From Anisodus tanguticus (taxonomy: Eukaryota; Streptophyta; Magnoliopsida; Solanales; Solanaceae): a stretch of 64,000 nucleotides of DNA. Of this stretch, positions 1 through 11,985 are shown piece by piece; position 1 is the stretch's first letter; every line of letters begins with the position of its first letter. The position numbers and the translations under genes are program-made. Location of the stretch: positions 15,544,501-15,608,500 of the forward strand of contig CM067559.1 in NCBI GenBank assembly GCA_034509755.1. The letters are read 5' to 3'. The notes beneath the pieces were generated by a model, which was not told where the DNA came from, did no database searches, and saw only the letters and a program-made list of their open reading frames with translations.

Positions 1-61
1 AACAAGTCTTAATCATTAAGATCTTGAACAAATTTTAATATCATTAAGAGGTATTTTTTAT

Positions 62-290
62 ATGAATAATTTTTCTACCAGTTATATCCTCAACCCCAAG
101 CCCCACCCAACCTTCTACCTCACCCCTACCACCCACCCCATCAACCCCAACCCTCTACCCCACCACCTACCTACCCTACCTCAACCTTGCCACCACCCGC
201 CCCACCCACCTCAAATGCTCCACCCCCACCAACCCATCTACCCTCATCACCAACTATCCACCCTTAAGACTCAGATAGACTTTTTACTCC
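62..290. repeat. Pyrimidine-rich low-complexity stretch
   Basis: The plus strand is a run of C-rich words such as CCACCC and CTACC with almost no G. It translates to a proline/histidine/threonine-rich peptide because of its composition, not because of selection. It directly precedes the LINE remnant and may be a degenerate part of the LINE 5' region. No motif is recognisable. Confidence 0.5.
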
Positions 291-1895
291 TTAGGAAGGG
301 TGACAACGATCTTTGTAAAGACTGCAAAGTTATTCCGAGGGAATATCTTACAACCCGACAAAGCGTTTGGTGGTGGATTTGGAGATCAAGATGGAGAAGA
401 AGAGAAGGGTTGTGGATGACAGGTTAAGAATCAAATGGAGGAGTTTGACCATGGCTAGTGCAAATGAGATGAGGGAGAGGTTGATGGCCAAGGGGGCTTG
501 GGGAAGTAGTGGGGATGCGACCGCTATGTGGGACACGATGGCCAATTTCATTCGAGAGGTAGCTAGAGAAGTGCTAAAGGTCTCGCGGGGTACCCGTGGT
601 AGGCATCGAGGGGACTGATGGTGGAATGGTGGAGTTTAAGAGAAGGTGGAAGCGAAGAAAGCGGCGTATGCGAAATTGGTAGAAAGCCAAGATGAGGTGG
701 AGAAGTAAACGAATAGGGAACTATATAAGTTGGTGAGGAAGGAGGCAAAGCTTGTGGTTACGGCGGTGAAAACAGCAGCTTTTGAACGCCTATATGTGGA
801 ATTAGATGAAAAAGACAGGAATAAGAAGTTGTACAAACTAGCCAAGGCGAGGGAGATGAGGGCTCGTGACTTGGATCATGTGAGGTACATCAAAGATGAG
901 GATAGCAAAGTACTGGAGGAGGACGCGCATATTAGGCGGATGTGACAGTCTTACTTCCATAAACTCTTGAACGAGAAAGGAGATAGAGACATTGTGCTAG
1001 GAGATCTGGAGAAATATGGTAGGTACCGGGATTTTGGATATTGTAGAAGCATTAAGGTTGAGGGTGTTATTCGCAGGATGCGTAGGGGACGTGCGACCGA
1101 ACCTTATGAGATCCCAGTTGAATTTTTGAAAAGCGCAAGCAGGGTAGGTTTGGAGTGGCTGACTGGGTCGTTTAACATCATTTTTAAGACGGTAAGAATG
1201 CTTGAAAAATAGAGGTGAAGCACAATGATTCCTTTGTACAAGAACAAAGGTGATATCTAGAGTTGCAACAACTATAGGGGTATCAAGCTGCTAAGCCACA
1301 CTATGAAAGTTTGGGAAAGGGTCGTGGAGATGAGGGTGAGAAGAGACATGTCTATTTCCGAGAACCAGTTTGGATTCATGCCGGGGCGTTTGACTACAAA
1401 AGTCATTCACCCTATTAGAAGGTTGGTGGAGCAGTATAGGGAGAGGAAAAGAGACTTGCATATGGTTTTCATCGACCTCAAGAAGGCATATGACAAAGTC
1501 TCGAAGGATGTTCTATGGAGATATTTGGAGGTTAGAGATGTACTTGTGGCGTACACTATGGTGATCAAGGACATATATGATGGAGCCAAGACCAGGGTAC
1601 GGACAGTAGTAGGTGACTCAGAGCACTTCCCAGTGACGATGGGGCTACACCAGGGATCATCTCTTAGCCGATTCTTATTTGCCATGGTGATGGATGGACT
1701 AACGCGATAAATCCAATGGGAGGTGCCATAGTGTATGTTATTCACAAATGACATGGTCCTGATTGATGAGACTCACAACAGAGTGGATGCTAAGCTGGAG
1801 GTTTGGAGACAGACCTCGGGTCTATTATCTAAGGGGATGGAGAGATTGATGGTGATGTCACACATCGTATTAGGGCAGGGTGGACGAGTTAGCGA
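291..1895 (+). pseudogene. LINE (non-LTR retrotransposon) reverse transcriptase remnant
   Basis: Several frames on the plus strand join into one decayed non-LTR retrotransposon RT. At about 820-1210 lies the linker before the RT, with a segment near VRYIKDEDSKVLEEDAH. The stretch around 1240-1300 reads like the NYRGIKLL motif of the RT N-terminus. The 1303-1710 frame carries FGFMPGR, the catalytic block MVFIDLKKAYDKV (motif A) and MGLHQGSSLS (motif B). The YADD-like motif C region follows near 1735-1770, but in another frame and corrupted. Stops and frameshifts occur at about 616, 705, 943, 1210, 1257 and 1709. A late segment around 1845-1880 resembles sequence normally further downstream, so there is also an internal deletion. 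The endonuclease domain and poly(A) tail are not seen. The RT resembles the plant LINE group with RRLVEQYRERKRDLHMVF. It is dead. Confidence 0.8.
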
Positions 1896-4655
1896 CCCAC
1901 ATATTTCTTAACTAATAGGTATGTTCTTGTTGTTGCATTTGTAATATTTGGATTATTGTTTTTTCTGGATGAATTTTAAGAAAAGTATGCCTTAGCTCGG
2001 TTAAATATGAAATTTGAGGGCATGAGCAAGTTTGTAGCACTGTTTACCTTAGATGAGCATGTCCGGGTGGTCGCAAGAGGGTTTTGGGTGTTTGATGGGG
2101 GTTGGGCTATTTTTCCCCATTTCTGGTGTCTGGTGTACTTCTCGTCGGCACTAGTTCTCACTCTAGCATGTCCGCCTCGGTGCAAGGTTAGCTTGACAAA
2201 GTGAGGGTTGGTAAGTATTGGGTTTCCACCTTGGCGGAGGCTCTATCCGCAGGGGCGAGTCCACCTCGGCGGAAGGTTGGCTTGCCAAAGCAGGGGTTGG
2301 TAAGTATTGGGTTTCCGCCTTGGGAGAGGGTCTATCCGCATGGACGAGTCCTCTGCGGGATCGGGTTCGCCGTGGCGCTGAGGTGAGGTATCAAGTGACA
2401 CCGCCTCAGTGGGGTCTTTGTTTGTCGTAGCGGGTTCGCTCCAGCGGAGTCATATTTGTTGGGGCGGAATCACTATATCAAGTATTCTATATATTCTCCT
2501 AGGTAAGATTTCATTTATGAAATTAGAAAGTCTCGAACCTAGCACCGCTAGTAGGGTATTTATGAAGAACAAGAGCAATTTCATCCTTTGGGGTAAGAGA
2601 TTTCCTCTGTTTATGGGTTAATTACTTGTTTCTAAGTCCTTTAATGGTGGTTTAGTGTGTTTATAAGTTGGGAAAAAATATTGTAAGTTCTTATGAGATT
2701 AAGAGAGTTAGGTTATTGATTTTATGAAGGTTTTATGGATCAGATTGTATTAATGTCATGAATTGGTGTTGGAATATGTTAGATTATCATGTTGTGAGGC
2801 TTAATTTGAGTATAGAAACCTATTTCAATATTGGGGGAAATTCTAGGGTTTCTAATTGGGGCTTTTGTTTAAATGTTCAATTGAAGGTTCAAACGAGTTT
2901 AGTTTTAAAATTAACTTAAGGATATGACTACCTATTATGTGTTCTTGGTATTTAGGTATTAAAGTTTGACTCTTTGTGATGTGGACCCGATTTGGTATTT
3001 TAAAGTTTTATTTGTTAGATTTATGTCCTTGTATGTTGCGTAAAGCTTTATATTAATAAATAATATGTATGTGGATAGACTTTAACTATCACGAGGCACA
3101 TCGTAAGAGCAAGGCGATCACCGAGGCTTGATTGGCTAGCCCTCATGTGAGACACTGAGGTAGGCTATGGTATAGATTTTCGAGACTTCGATAGAAGTGC
3201 GTAATTAGTTATAAATTCTAAGGGGGTATTGGGTGTGATTGGTCGTCCCTCTCAAACGGTTGTGATGAACATTTGAGTGGGCACTGATGTTGATCTTTGA
3301 TGATGGGTGATTTAGGGAATCAACCTTAGGTTGGTTCCGATTTCTTATTATTTAGGCTTGTCGTCATAGTTACTTGATATGTTTACTCATCACACATGCT
3401 TTCGATATGATATCCTAATGTGTACTTGGATTGTATATGTGTATTGAACTTTTGAAAGCATGTGATATTCATCTCTATACTTGGTTGCATCTCATCATAT
3501 CAAAATATCATGCCTTATATTGTCATTTGCATTATAATGCCTTACATTGTCATTTGTATTCATACACTCATGGTTCTGTAATATTCATATGAGAGTGGTA
3601 TGGATATGTTGTGGGCCCAAGAGGCTGGGAAGGTAAGAATACTTATAAGATTATGGAAAAATTGAGATGATATTGATACGCAAGGAACGAAGTTGCACGT
3701 CTGCAACATGATATTATTACATCCAAGAGCTGGGCTGCAGTGGGATATTCTGGGGGGGGGGGGATTATGGACTTCGCGGATCCCCCATGGGTGTACGGAT
3801 CATAATAAAACCTTGACATACTGTATACCAGATTGATAAAGGTACCTGGCATATGCATTGCATTCATATCATACATATTTATGCAATTTCATTTATTAAT
3901 TGTGGATGGACTTGTATTTGAAGTGATTGTTGATGACTTGACTAGATTCTTAACATGAAAGGATTATACTTGCTACTTGGATTACTATTTAAACTCTCTG
4001 GCACTAAATGACTTACATGATCATGGACTCTTAATTGTATAAGAAAATATATGAACTCTGTGAATCCTTCTGTGGTATATGTGACATTACTTGGATTATT
4101 GAACTAATCTGTCTAGGATTACTTGGTATCAACTTGGTATTTATTTCTTTTTGCGTATCTTCTATCATTGTCAGCCTATGATGTCTACGGGGTACGTTGT
4201 GCACTCATGCTATACTTGATGCATCTTTTCTTAATGCAGATATAGATCCTACCACTATCTCGAGACCATGCGATTGAGTTTGAGTAGTTGATCTTTAGTA
4301 TTCAGGGTGAAGATGATATCTTCAGCATACCCTTGGATGCTCCTTCTCTATCTCAGCCTTTTATTAGCATTTGAGAGACATGATCAGACTATGTATTTGG
4401 TTTTGGCACTTCGTTGCCCATTTCAGACGTATATCGTACTTTAGCGCTCTTGTATCTGCAGACTAGATCACTTGGGGGATGTTGTTGATGTTTTAGACTT
4501 ATTTATTTCTGCATTTATATTATGAGACAGTTTATGTAGTATTTCGCTATCTTCCGCATTATTCATGTCATATCATTTGAATGATTCAGGAGTGATTCGC
4601 CCACTGGTGGAATATGTAGGTGCCACCACGATTCATGAAAAGGGGGGTTGTGACA
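1896..4655 (+). mobile_element. Probable LTR-derived non-coding region (end TTGTGACA)
   Basis: There is no credible coding sequence in this 2.7 kb. The right edge (4640-4655) reads GGGGGGTTGTGACA followed by ATAGA. This is the ending style of the long Gypsy LTRs elsewhere in the window (GGGTCGTGACA at 48576; GGATTGTGACA read on the minus strand at 11986). I infer a solo LTR or LTR fragment of that type. I could not find a convincing TG start or a matching target duplication, so the left boundary is arbitrary. The GC-rich tandem repeat at 2.2 kb lies within it. Confidence 0.35.
2205..2382. repeat. 89-bp GC-rich tandem repeat, two copies
   Basis: The phrase GGGTTGGTAAGTATTGGGTT starts at 2205 and again at 2294, giving a period of 89 bp. 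A third partial unit (CGCCTCGG...GGTTAGCTTG) precedes it at about 2172-2204. The units are rich in CCGCCTYGG words and differ by several substitutions. They are GC-rich compared with the AT-rich surroundings. Confidence 0.65.
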
Positions 4656-5319
4656 ATAGAGGACGAATTTCTTACCTTGTTGATGTTAATGATGAGGAAT
4701 TGAAGTTCTTGAGTTTAAAAGAGGTTGAAGGAATGTATGGGAGAAGGTTTTGAGAGAGGGAATTTGTAAGAGCCAATTTTTTCTAAGTGGGAAATAATAC
4801 AACTGATCGGCTCTTTTAAGTTTTTTTTTAAAAATCGAAGTGGCAGCATGTGTGTTGGGTCCACGTCACGGGCCTATCACTTGTTTTTAGTTTTTAGTAA
4901 ATTTTTGGGTAACCGCGCTACATGTATATCTAGTTTCCATCGCGAGAAAATTATTTTCAGTTGTTTGTGGGTACCCTGCGCTGCATGTGTGTCAGGGTCC
5001 CATTGCAAGAAAATATCCTGCAGGTCATTTTCTCTTACATGCGCTACATGTGCGGAGCACATGCAGTGCGACTAGCAAACTTGGAGCAAATTTTTTGATT
5101 TTCTGCCTCGTTTTGCGTTCTTGCTCCTTCTCTAGTCCTGCAATCATGAACAAATGTGACACTATAATACAAAACTTGGGTTGCCTCCTAACAAGTGCCT
5201 TAGGTAAGGTCGTGGCACAATATCTTTTTATATTTTTCTTATTTTTCTCTATCCTACTATTACAAACTCGGGTTGCCTCCTGAGAAGCCCTTGATTTAAC
5301 ATTGTGGCACGACGCAGGC
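4656..5319. other. Non-coding spacer with short repeated phrases
   Basis: No gene is seen. A phrase like GGGTTGCCTCCT occurs at about 5170 and again at about 5270, each followed after 20-30 bp by GTGGCAC. Words like GCGCTACATGT and GCGCTGCATGTGT recur between 4910 and 5060. This is probably the 3' untranslated part of the minus-strand Gypsy remnant that follows. Confidence 0.4.
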
Positions 5320-5323
5320 TCTC

Positions 5324-6506
5324 TCAAACCTCTTCCAATTCAATTGAAACCTTCGCTGGATCGATCTCTCTAAAATAGTGCTTTACTCTCTGCTTGTTAA
5401 CCAAAAATACCCGCTCTACATTTAGCAATTTCAGCTCAACTGCTGCATGTGTGGTTACACGAACTACTTCAAACGGCCCAGACCACTTACTCTTCAGCTT
5501 TCCCCCAAACACATTGAGTCTCAAATTATACAACAACACCAATTGCCCTAGTTCGAACCCGTCGTGCATTCTTTTGGTCCTCTCCTTGTAAAGCTTCACG
5601 TTTTCATAGGCATGAAAATGGAACTCATCGACCTCGTGCAACAGCAACAACTATTTCTCATATGTCGCTTCCATGTGTAAATTTAGCTTCTTGATTGCCC
5701 AATACGGCGTGTGTTCAAGCTCAAAAGGAATGTAACAGGCCTTACCGAAAACCAACCTCTAAGGAGAGGTTCCGATAGACATTTTGTATGCCATCCTATA
5801 TGCCCATAGAGCATCATCAAGCTTCAGTGCCCAATCTTTTCTGTTAACACTCACTATTTTCTCAATAGTACACTTGATCTTGCAATTAGACACTTTTACT
5901 TGACCACTCGTCTGAGGATAATAAGCAGTCGACACCTTGTGTTTCACCCCATACTTAGCAAGAAGTTTATCGAAAAGCCGATTACAAAAATACGTACCTT
6001 GATCACTGATAATGGCTCTCGGGATCCCAAAGCGTATGTATATGTTTTTATTCAAAAATTGGGCAACTACACTTGCATCATTAGTCGGGAGTGCAATTGC
6101 TTCCACCCATTTTGAGACATAGTCAACTACAACCAAGATGTATTTGTTCCCTTTAGAATGAATAAAGGGACCCATGAAGTCAATACCCCAACAATCAAAC
6201 ACTTCGATCTCCAAGATGTCATTCAATGGCATTTCATGACGCTTTTAGATGTTCCCCGTTCTCTGGCAATTATCACTCTCTTACAAAAGCATGAGCGTCC
6301 TTAAATAATGTTGGCCAGTAGAAACCCGACTGAAGCACCTTTGTTGCTATTATGTCGCCACTGTGATAGCTGCGATAAGGTGACGAATGACAACTTTCAA
6401 GAATTGCGGGCACTTCCTCTACTGGGACACATCTTCTCACTAACTGATCTGGGTCAATTTTGCACAAATACGGCTCATCCCAAATATAGAATATACTATT
6501 GTGCAA
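5324..6506 (-). pseudogene. Gypsy integrase remnant with substituted catalytic Glu
   Basis: The part at 6506-6273 is the integrase N-terminal region, including CHSSPYRSYHSGD. The core at 6232-5759 has the first Asp in GIDFMGPF and the second in ISDQGTYF. The expected third catalytic residue lies in SGQVKVSN, where Lys stands for the usual Glu. The segment 5650-5324 is the integrase C-terminal region (GPFEVVRV...). Frames are broken near 6250 and 5750. Integration activity is not expected. Confidence 0.75.
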
Positions 6507-6697
6507 GAGCCTTTTTTTTCTCAGAATTAGGGGGGATAGACCTCACTTACCAGGAAGTTCACCATGTCTGCATACCATGGAAGCTCAGCTTACTGAATAG
6601 AAAAAAGTTTCTCATCCGGAAAAGTCTCTTTAATTGTTGTGTCCTCATATACATGTCCTCAATCCTCAACTCTGTATAGATGATCTGCCACTTGGTT

Positions 6698-7083
6698 CTA
6701 TGTGCCCTTTCGATTAAGAATCTTAATATCAAACTCCTTCAACAAAAACACCAAACAAATAAGCATGGGGTTTGCATCCTTCTTCACAAACAAGTAACGG
6801 ACAACAGTATGGTCTGTGTACACTATTACCTTTGTGCCTACCAAGTATGATCTGAATTTGTCGAATGCGTAGACCACCGGTAGCAACTTTTTCTTCGTGA
6901 TTGTGTAGTTCATTTGAGCTGCATCAAATATTTTGTTGGCGTAGTATATGGGATGGAAGATCTTATCCAATTTTGACCGAGAATAGCCCCCACAGTAAAG
7001 TCACTTGCATCACACATCAAGACAAATGGCAGAGTCAAATCGGATGCAACGATGATCTAAGCAGTCACCAATCTCAGCTTCAA
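6698..7083 (-). pseudogene. Gypsy RNase H domain remnant
   Basis: Minus-strand frames here give the RNase H start, with the motif FVLMCDASDF at about 7020, and then a longer open stretch at 6970-6698. That stretch has FHPIYYANKIFDAAQMNYT, the line TKKKLLPVVYAFDKFRSYL and VYTDHTVVRYL, all typical of Ty3/Gypsy RNase H. A frameshift separates the first Asp from the rest. Confidence 0.7.
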
Positions 7084-7508
7084 CTAGTCAAAAGCCTTCA
7101 GACAAGCCTCATTAAATATGAATTTCACATCCTTCTCCAGCAGCTTACACATCGGGTTCGCGATCTTGGAGAAGTTCTTGATAAACCGCAGATAAAAGCA
7201 TGAGTGCCCTAGAAAGTTGCGCACCCCTTTCACAGATATCGGGGGTGGCAGTTTCTCAATCGCCTCTACCTTTGCTTTGTCAACTTCAATATTCTTTTTG
7301 GAGATCCTGTGCCCAAGAAAAATACCTTCTCGAACCATAAAGTGGCACTTCTCACTGAATTTGTTTCCTCACAACATATAAGAACAATATCAAAGAGACT
7401 CAAACACTCATCGAAAGAATCCCCGAACATAGAAAAATCATCCATGAATACCTCCACATATGATCTGCTTTTAAATCTGTAGAGATAAATACAAAAATAA
7501 ATGTACAA
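7084..7508 (-). pseudogene. Gypsy reverse transcriptase C-terminal part (Athila-like)
   Basis: The segment begins with the RT catalytic motif as FMDDFSMFGDSFDECL (YxDD box with Phe for Tyr). It then shifts frame near 7330 into the thumb/connection region with VREGIFLGHRIS, followed by IEVDKAKVEAIEKLPPP and NFLGH, the usual RT-to-RNase H transition. The fingers and palm upstream of YxDD are absent. The frameshift between the two pieces makes it a pseudogene. Confidence 0.75.
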
Positions 7509-7529
7509 AATCTTGTGATAACAGGTAGT

Positions 7530-8200
7530 TTCCTAATGAATTAGGTAACCACTGGGAAATGGTGAATGCTATTGTTTTGTCTTAGATAATGAACTCTCCG
7601 TATAAGGGTCTTCTTGGAGGTATCATGTATGCTTTGAGTTCTTAAGATGTTTAGGAGAGTTGCATGAGAGATTTACCAAGGTGGATGAGTCTAGAACCGT
7701 TAACCTACATAAAGAAATTGGGACTTTGTCTCAAGGAACATCCACTGTTTCTTCATACTATTCTAAACTCAAGGATTTGTAGGAGGAGTTTGAAGCCTTG
7801 GTACCTGCCCCAAGTTGCAACTGTGACAAATCAAAGGAGTTCATTGCTCATCTTTACAAGTTTAAGTTGTTCCAATTCTGATAGGCCTGAATGACTCATA
7901 TAGTCAATCAAGAAGCCAGATTCTACTTATGAGTCTAGTACCTATAGTAAATCAAGCCTATTCTTTGGTCATTAGTGATGAAAGTCAGAGGATTGTAGTA
8001 GCTACTGGAGGCATATTGAATGCAAATCCTAACCCTCATACTGTCAACTATGAGACTGCATTGTACACCAAAAATAGAGGAAATCAGAAGTTCAATAAAA
8101 ATTATGATGTTCAGTGTGACATCTACAAATTGAAAGGGCATACCTAAGATAATTGCTGGAAGATTATTGGTTACCCTCCTAATTTCAAAAAAAAAAAAAA
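7530..8200 (+). pseudogene. Copia gag remnant with zinc knuckle
   Basis: Pieces in at least three frames give a Copia gag of the UBN2 type, including GNHWEMVNAIVLSW near 7540, FTKVDESRTVNLHKEIGTLSQG near 7675 and YSKLKDLWEEFEAL near 7760. The long piece 7929-8147 ends in a CCHC-like region around CDIYKLKGHT, followed by a stop where the knuckle continues. The usual second Cys reads Tyr. An A17 run at about 8190 follows. The 5' end is missing. Confidence 0.7.
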
Positions 8201-8389
8201 AAAGGGACCATGAGGCAATGATGCTTATATGGCTGAACAAAGTCAAGGTCAAGTGTCAAATGCAGAGGGTCACTACTCATAACAAGTTTCAGAGACTGAA
8301 TTATCCTTGTGATAGATCAGTCAAATGGGTACTGTTGCATTCACTAAAGAGCAGTATGATCAAATTTTTAAGTTTATCCACAACTAGGG

Positions 8390-11300
8390 TGGACCATTGA
8401 TACAGGATCCACAAATCATATGGTGGCTAATTTGAAAATGTTGAATACTGAGTCTGTAGTGAAAGCTAGAAGGCCAAAGGAAGTGTTTCTACCTAAAGGG
8501 GACATAACTTATGTCACTCATATTGGTAGTAGTTGTTTGACAGAAGGAAATACCATAACCAATGTCTTTCATATGCCTCAGTGTCAAAAGTGACTAACGA
8601 ATTAAGGAGTTTAGTGAATTTCTTTTCTGATTTTTGTGTTTTCCATGATCTTTACAGTTGGAAGGTTAAAGTGATTTGCAAAGAGGATGGTGGTTTATAA
8701 CTGGTTGGCACAAGAGTCAAACTGTTGAGAATAAAGATCTTACTCTAGTAGCTAAAGGAGAACGAGTTGAAGTTGTCTGAATAACACAATTGGAGAAGTT
8801 GAATTGTGGCATAGGAGGTTTGGTCATCCATATACTAATGTACTACATAAATTTGTATCAAATAAAGTTCAAGATATATATGATAGATAATGAATTGCAC
8901 TATATGTTCTTGTGCAAAACATACAATATTTATCATTTCCTTCTAGAGTATTAGAACTACAAGTAGCTTTAAGATTGTTCATGTGGACTTGTGGAGTCCT
9001 TACAGAATTTCTACTATTAATGGCAACAAGTATCTTTTGACAGTCGTTGATGATTTTTCAAGGATGACTTGGGTGTTTCTGTTGAAAATAAAAACAAATA
9101 TGTGTGTGGTGATCAAATAATTTCTTATTTTTGTCAAAACTCAGTTTGATAAAATAGTTAAAGTAATCAGAACAGATAATGGCACTGAATTTGTCAATGC
9201 GACATGCAGTGACATGTTAAAAGATTGTGGCATAGTACATCAGATTACATGTGCATACACTCCTCAGTAAAATGGAGTTGCTGAGAGAAAGCGCCGGCAC
9301 ATACTTTAGGTCACTAGAGCACTTAGATTTCAGGCAGAAATTCCTATCAGATTTTGGGGCTACTGTGTATTAACTGCAATATATTTAATAAAAGACTACC
9401 AAGTTCAGTTCTGCAGTACAACACACCATATGAGAATTTGTATGGGAAACAACCAAATTGCAATCATTTAAGGGTATTGGGGTGTTTATGCTATGCAAAG
9501 GTGGTTCAGAAAAATGACAAGCTCATGTCAAGAATTGGACTTGCAGTTTTTATGGGTTATACAAAAACTCATAAAGGATATGTTTTGTATGATTTGTCAA
9601 GCAAAACCTTATTTGTGAATAGAGATTTAATATTCAAAGAAGAAGTGTTTCCATTAAATGAGGAAAATACAGTGAACAAGACCAGTTATCATATATTTCC
9701 TATACATCCTCAACAAGACATAGTTCTGAAATCTTTACAACTTATGAGTGTTTATCTCACCAGACAAACTCCACCATCTGGTGAACTCACAGCTCCAATA
9801 TCTCCACCACCCCTTGATGATGAGATTGAAACACATGCACCTAATGATATAGTTGAAGCACCTAATGTGCAACTACCAATAAAACAACAAATACAAGATG
9901 AGTTACCTACAGAAATTGAAGCACCAGAAGTAAGAGAATCATCTAGAGAAAAGAAACCTCATGTATTGATGAGTGATTTTGTGTCACTTAACATACAAAA
10001 AGATATTCCATATGCAATATCCAACTATGTATCTTATGATAAACTGTCACCATCTTACAATTATATGAAAACATTCTCATCTATCACAGAACCAACAAGC
10101 AATGCACAAGCTTGTTAGGACCCAAGATGGGTTGAAGCCATGAAAAATAAAGTTGAGGCACTTCAATCTAACCATACATGGGACATTGTTACTCTACCTA
10201 AAGGGAAGAGTCCTATTGGATGCAAATGGATATATAAGGTAAATTACAAAGCCACAGGAGAAATTGAAAGGTTTAAAGCAAGACTTGTGGCAAAAGGGTA
10301 TAGCTAAAAGGAGAGAATTAATTATAAAGAAACATTCTCACCTATTGTAAATATGAAAATAGTGAGAACTATTGTAGCAACTACAACAAGGAAGCATTGG
10401 TATGTGTATCAGATGGATGTCTGTAATGATTTCCTTCAAGAAGATCTGTTTAATGAAAAATACATGGAACTACCTCAAGGATTTAAAAGTCAGGAGGAGA
10501 ATAATCAAGTATGCAGACTTGTTAAATTCTTGTATGGATTGAATCAAACAATTAGACAATCGAATGCTAAACTGTTAGAAGCACTGATTAAGTTTCAGTA
10601 CAAACAAATTCAGTTTGACCCCTCTCTGTATATTAAGACTACTACTGAAGGGACTACTTTGGTAGTAGTTTATGTGGATGACATGTTGATTGCTGGAGAA
10701 AGTCTCAAACTGTTAGAAGAAACCAAAATCACATTGAAAAATACATTTAAGATGAAAGATCTGGGATAATGAAGATACTTTCTTGGAATTAAATTTGCAA
10801 GGTCCAAGCAAGGGATACTAATGCATCAAAGGAAGTACTCTTTGCAATTAATATCTGAATTAGGACTGAGTGCAGCAAAACTTGTAGCAACACCTATGGA
10901 TACAATTATTAATTTGACTATAAAAGAATATGATGATCACACAACTCACAATTCATCAGAGAAAGATCCTCCTAGTGATCAAAGTGCATATCAAAAAGTT
11001 ATTGGGAAGTTATTGTATCTTACCATGACTAGGCCTGATATAGCATTTAGTGTTCAAACACTAAGTCTGTTCTTACAATGTCCTAAAAAGTCTCATATGG
11101 ATGCTGAAATTAGAGTGGTTAGATATGTTAAAACTCAGCCAGGTCAAGGCATATTACTTTAAAGCAGTTCAAGAGATGATGTGACTACCTTCTATGATGC
11201 ATATTAGGCATCAAGCCCGCAAACAAGAAGATCTGTTACAAGTTACTTAGTTAAAATTGGTGATTTAGTTGTGTCTTAGAAATAAAAAAAATAGACTACA

Positions 11301-11657
11301 ATCTCCAGATCCGCTACAGAATCTGAATATAAAAGTCTGGCAAGTGTTGTAGCCTAGTTGGTCTAGATTATAGGACTAATGAAGGAGATTGGAATTGAAG
11401 TAAACCTACTTGCTAGTGTGCGTAGTGACAGTTAAATTGCTCTACAGATTGCAGCCAATCATGTGTTTCATGAAAGAACAACACACATTGAGATTGACTT
11501 GCATTTCATCTATGAGAAAATAGTTCAAGGACTTATCACAACCAAGTACATTTCAACAGCAGATCAACCAGCTGACATTCTGACAAAAGGCTTGAACAAG
11601 GTTCAACACACTTATCTGAGTAGCAAGCTAGGAACATGTAATATCTTCACCCCTTCC
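8390..11657 (+). pseudogene. Copia pol remnant (protease, integrase, RT, RNase H)
   Basis: The protease is recognised near 8395 by WTIDTGSTNHM. The integrase pre-domain is near 8800 (LWHRRFGHPY). The integrase core has HVDLWSPY near 8985, IRTDNGTEF near 9170 and NGVAERKRRHIL near 9275, just after a stop. The longest open piece (9354-10118) is the integrase C-terminus and linker. RT follows, with PRWVEAMKNKVEAL near 10130, GCKWIYKV near 10220 and the catalytic YVDDMLIAG near 10672. RNase H extends to 11657 with TRPDIAFSVQTL near 11030, SRSATESEYKSLASVVA near 11310 and ADILTKGL near 11575. Stops break the frame at about 9268, 10117, 10306, 10768, 11161, 11280 and 11430. Family assignment is secure; activity is excluded. 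Confidence 0.85.
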
Positions 11658-11660
11658 TAG

Positions 11661-11672
11661 CTTGAGGGGGAG
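11661..11672 (+). other. Polypurine tract of Copia-1
   Basis: CTTGAGGGGGAG lies 3 bp after the RNase H stop and immediately before the LTR start TGTTGAAAG. This is the standard position of the plus-strand primer for reverse transcription in Copia elements. Confidence 0.75.
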
Positions 11673-11978
11673 TGTTGAAAGTAAGAAGGACTCAAGGCTA
11701 GAATAGTTTTTTTACCAGTATCTGTTAATTAGTTACTAACCGTATTTCAGACTAGTTAGTTAGAAGTTAGTTAAGAGTCATCAAGCTAAGCTAAGATGAT
11801 CTTATATAAATACATGTACTGATTTATTTATGAATTACATTGAATAAGATTCCCTATAAAAATATTCTCTCTCTATGAATTCAATCTCTCCTTCTTCCCT
11901 CTTTCTTGAATGCTTTTAGGGTTCATATCCTGATTGAATCCATTAATAATCACACTGAGTTTTTTGAGATAATTGACA
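11673..11978 (+). repeat. 3' LTR of Copia-1
   Basis: It begins TGTTGAAAG right after the polypurine tract. It carries a TATA-like TATATAAATA at about 11803 and then a pyrimidine-rich stretch. The end is placed at the last TTGACA before the solo LTR insertion. No second LTR copy is present to fix it, so the 3' edge could be off by about 10 bp. Confidence 0.6.
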
Positions 11979-11985
11979 ATATTTC

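Larger units (their letters stand above)
5320..7510 (-). mobile_element. Athila-like Ty3/Gypsy retrotransposon remnant (pol only)
   Basis: Read on the minus strand, this contains the C-terminal part of RT, then RNase H, the integrase zinc-binding region, the integrase core and the integrase C-terminus in normal Ty3/Gypsy order. No LTR, gag or protease is attached. The left half of RT is missing at about 7510, where a plus-strand Copia element begins. The integrase phrase DCWGIDFMGPF and the general layout fit the Athila branch as I know it. Frameshifts and stops break the frame at least five times. Confidence 0.75.
7530..11978 (+). mobile_element. Ty1/Copia retrotransposon, 5'-truncated (Copia-1)
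   Basis: A gag-protease-integrase-RT-RNase H series on the plus strand in Copia order (integrase before RT) ends with a polypurine tract and a 3' LTR. The 5' LTR and the start of gag are absent; the left edge abuts the Athila-like remnant. More than ten stops or frameshifts are spread through it. The right edge is covered by a later solo LTR insertion at 11986. Confidence 0.85.

Noticed and set aside
62..427. 121-codon open frame rich in Pro, His and Thr
   Set aside because: It is the translation of a C-rich low-complexity run and then crosses into LINE sequence. There is no domain and no codon bias.
3743..3765. Run of G (GGGGGGGGGG) that might form a quadruplex
   Set aside because: A single homopolymer of about 10 G without the four-tract spacing needed. 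It is also a likely sequencing or assembly weak spot.
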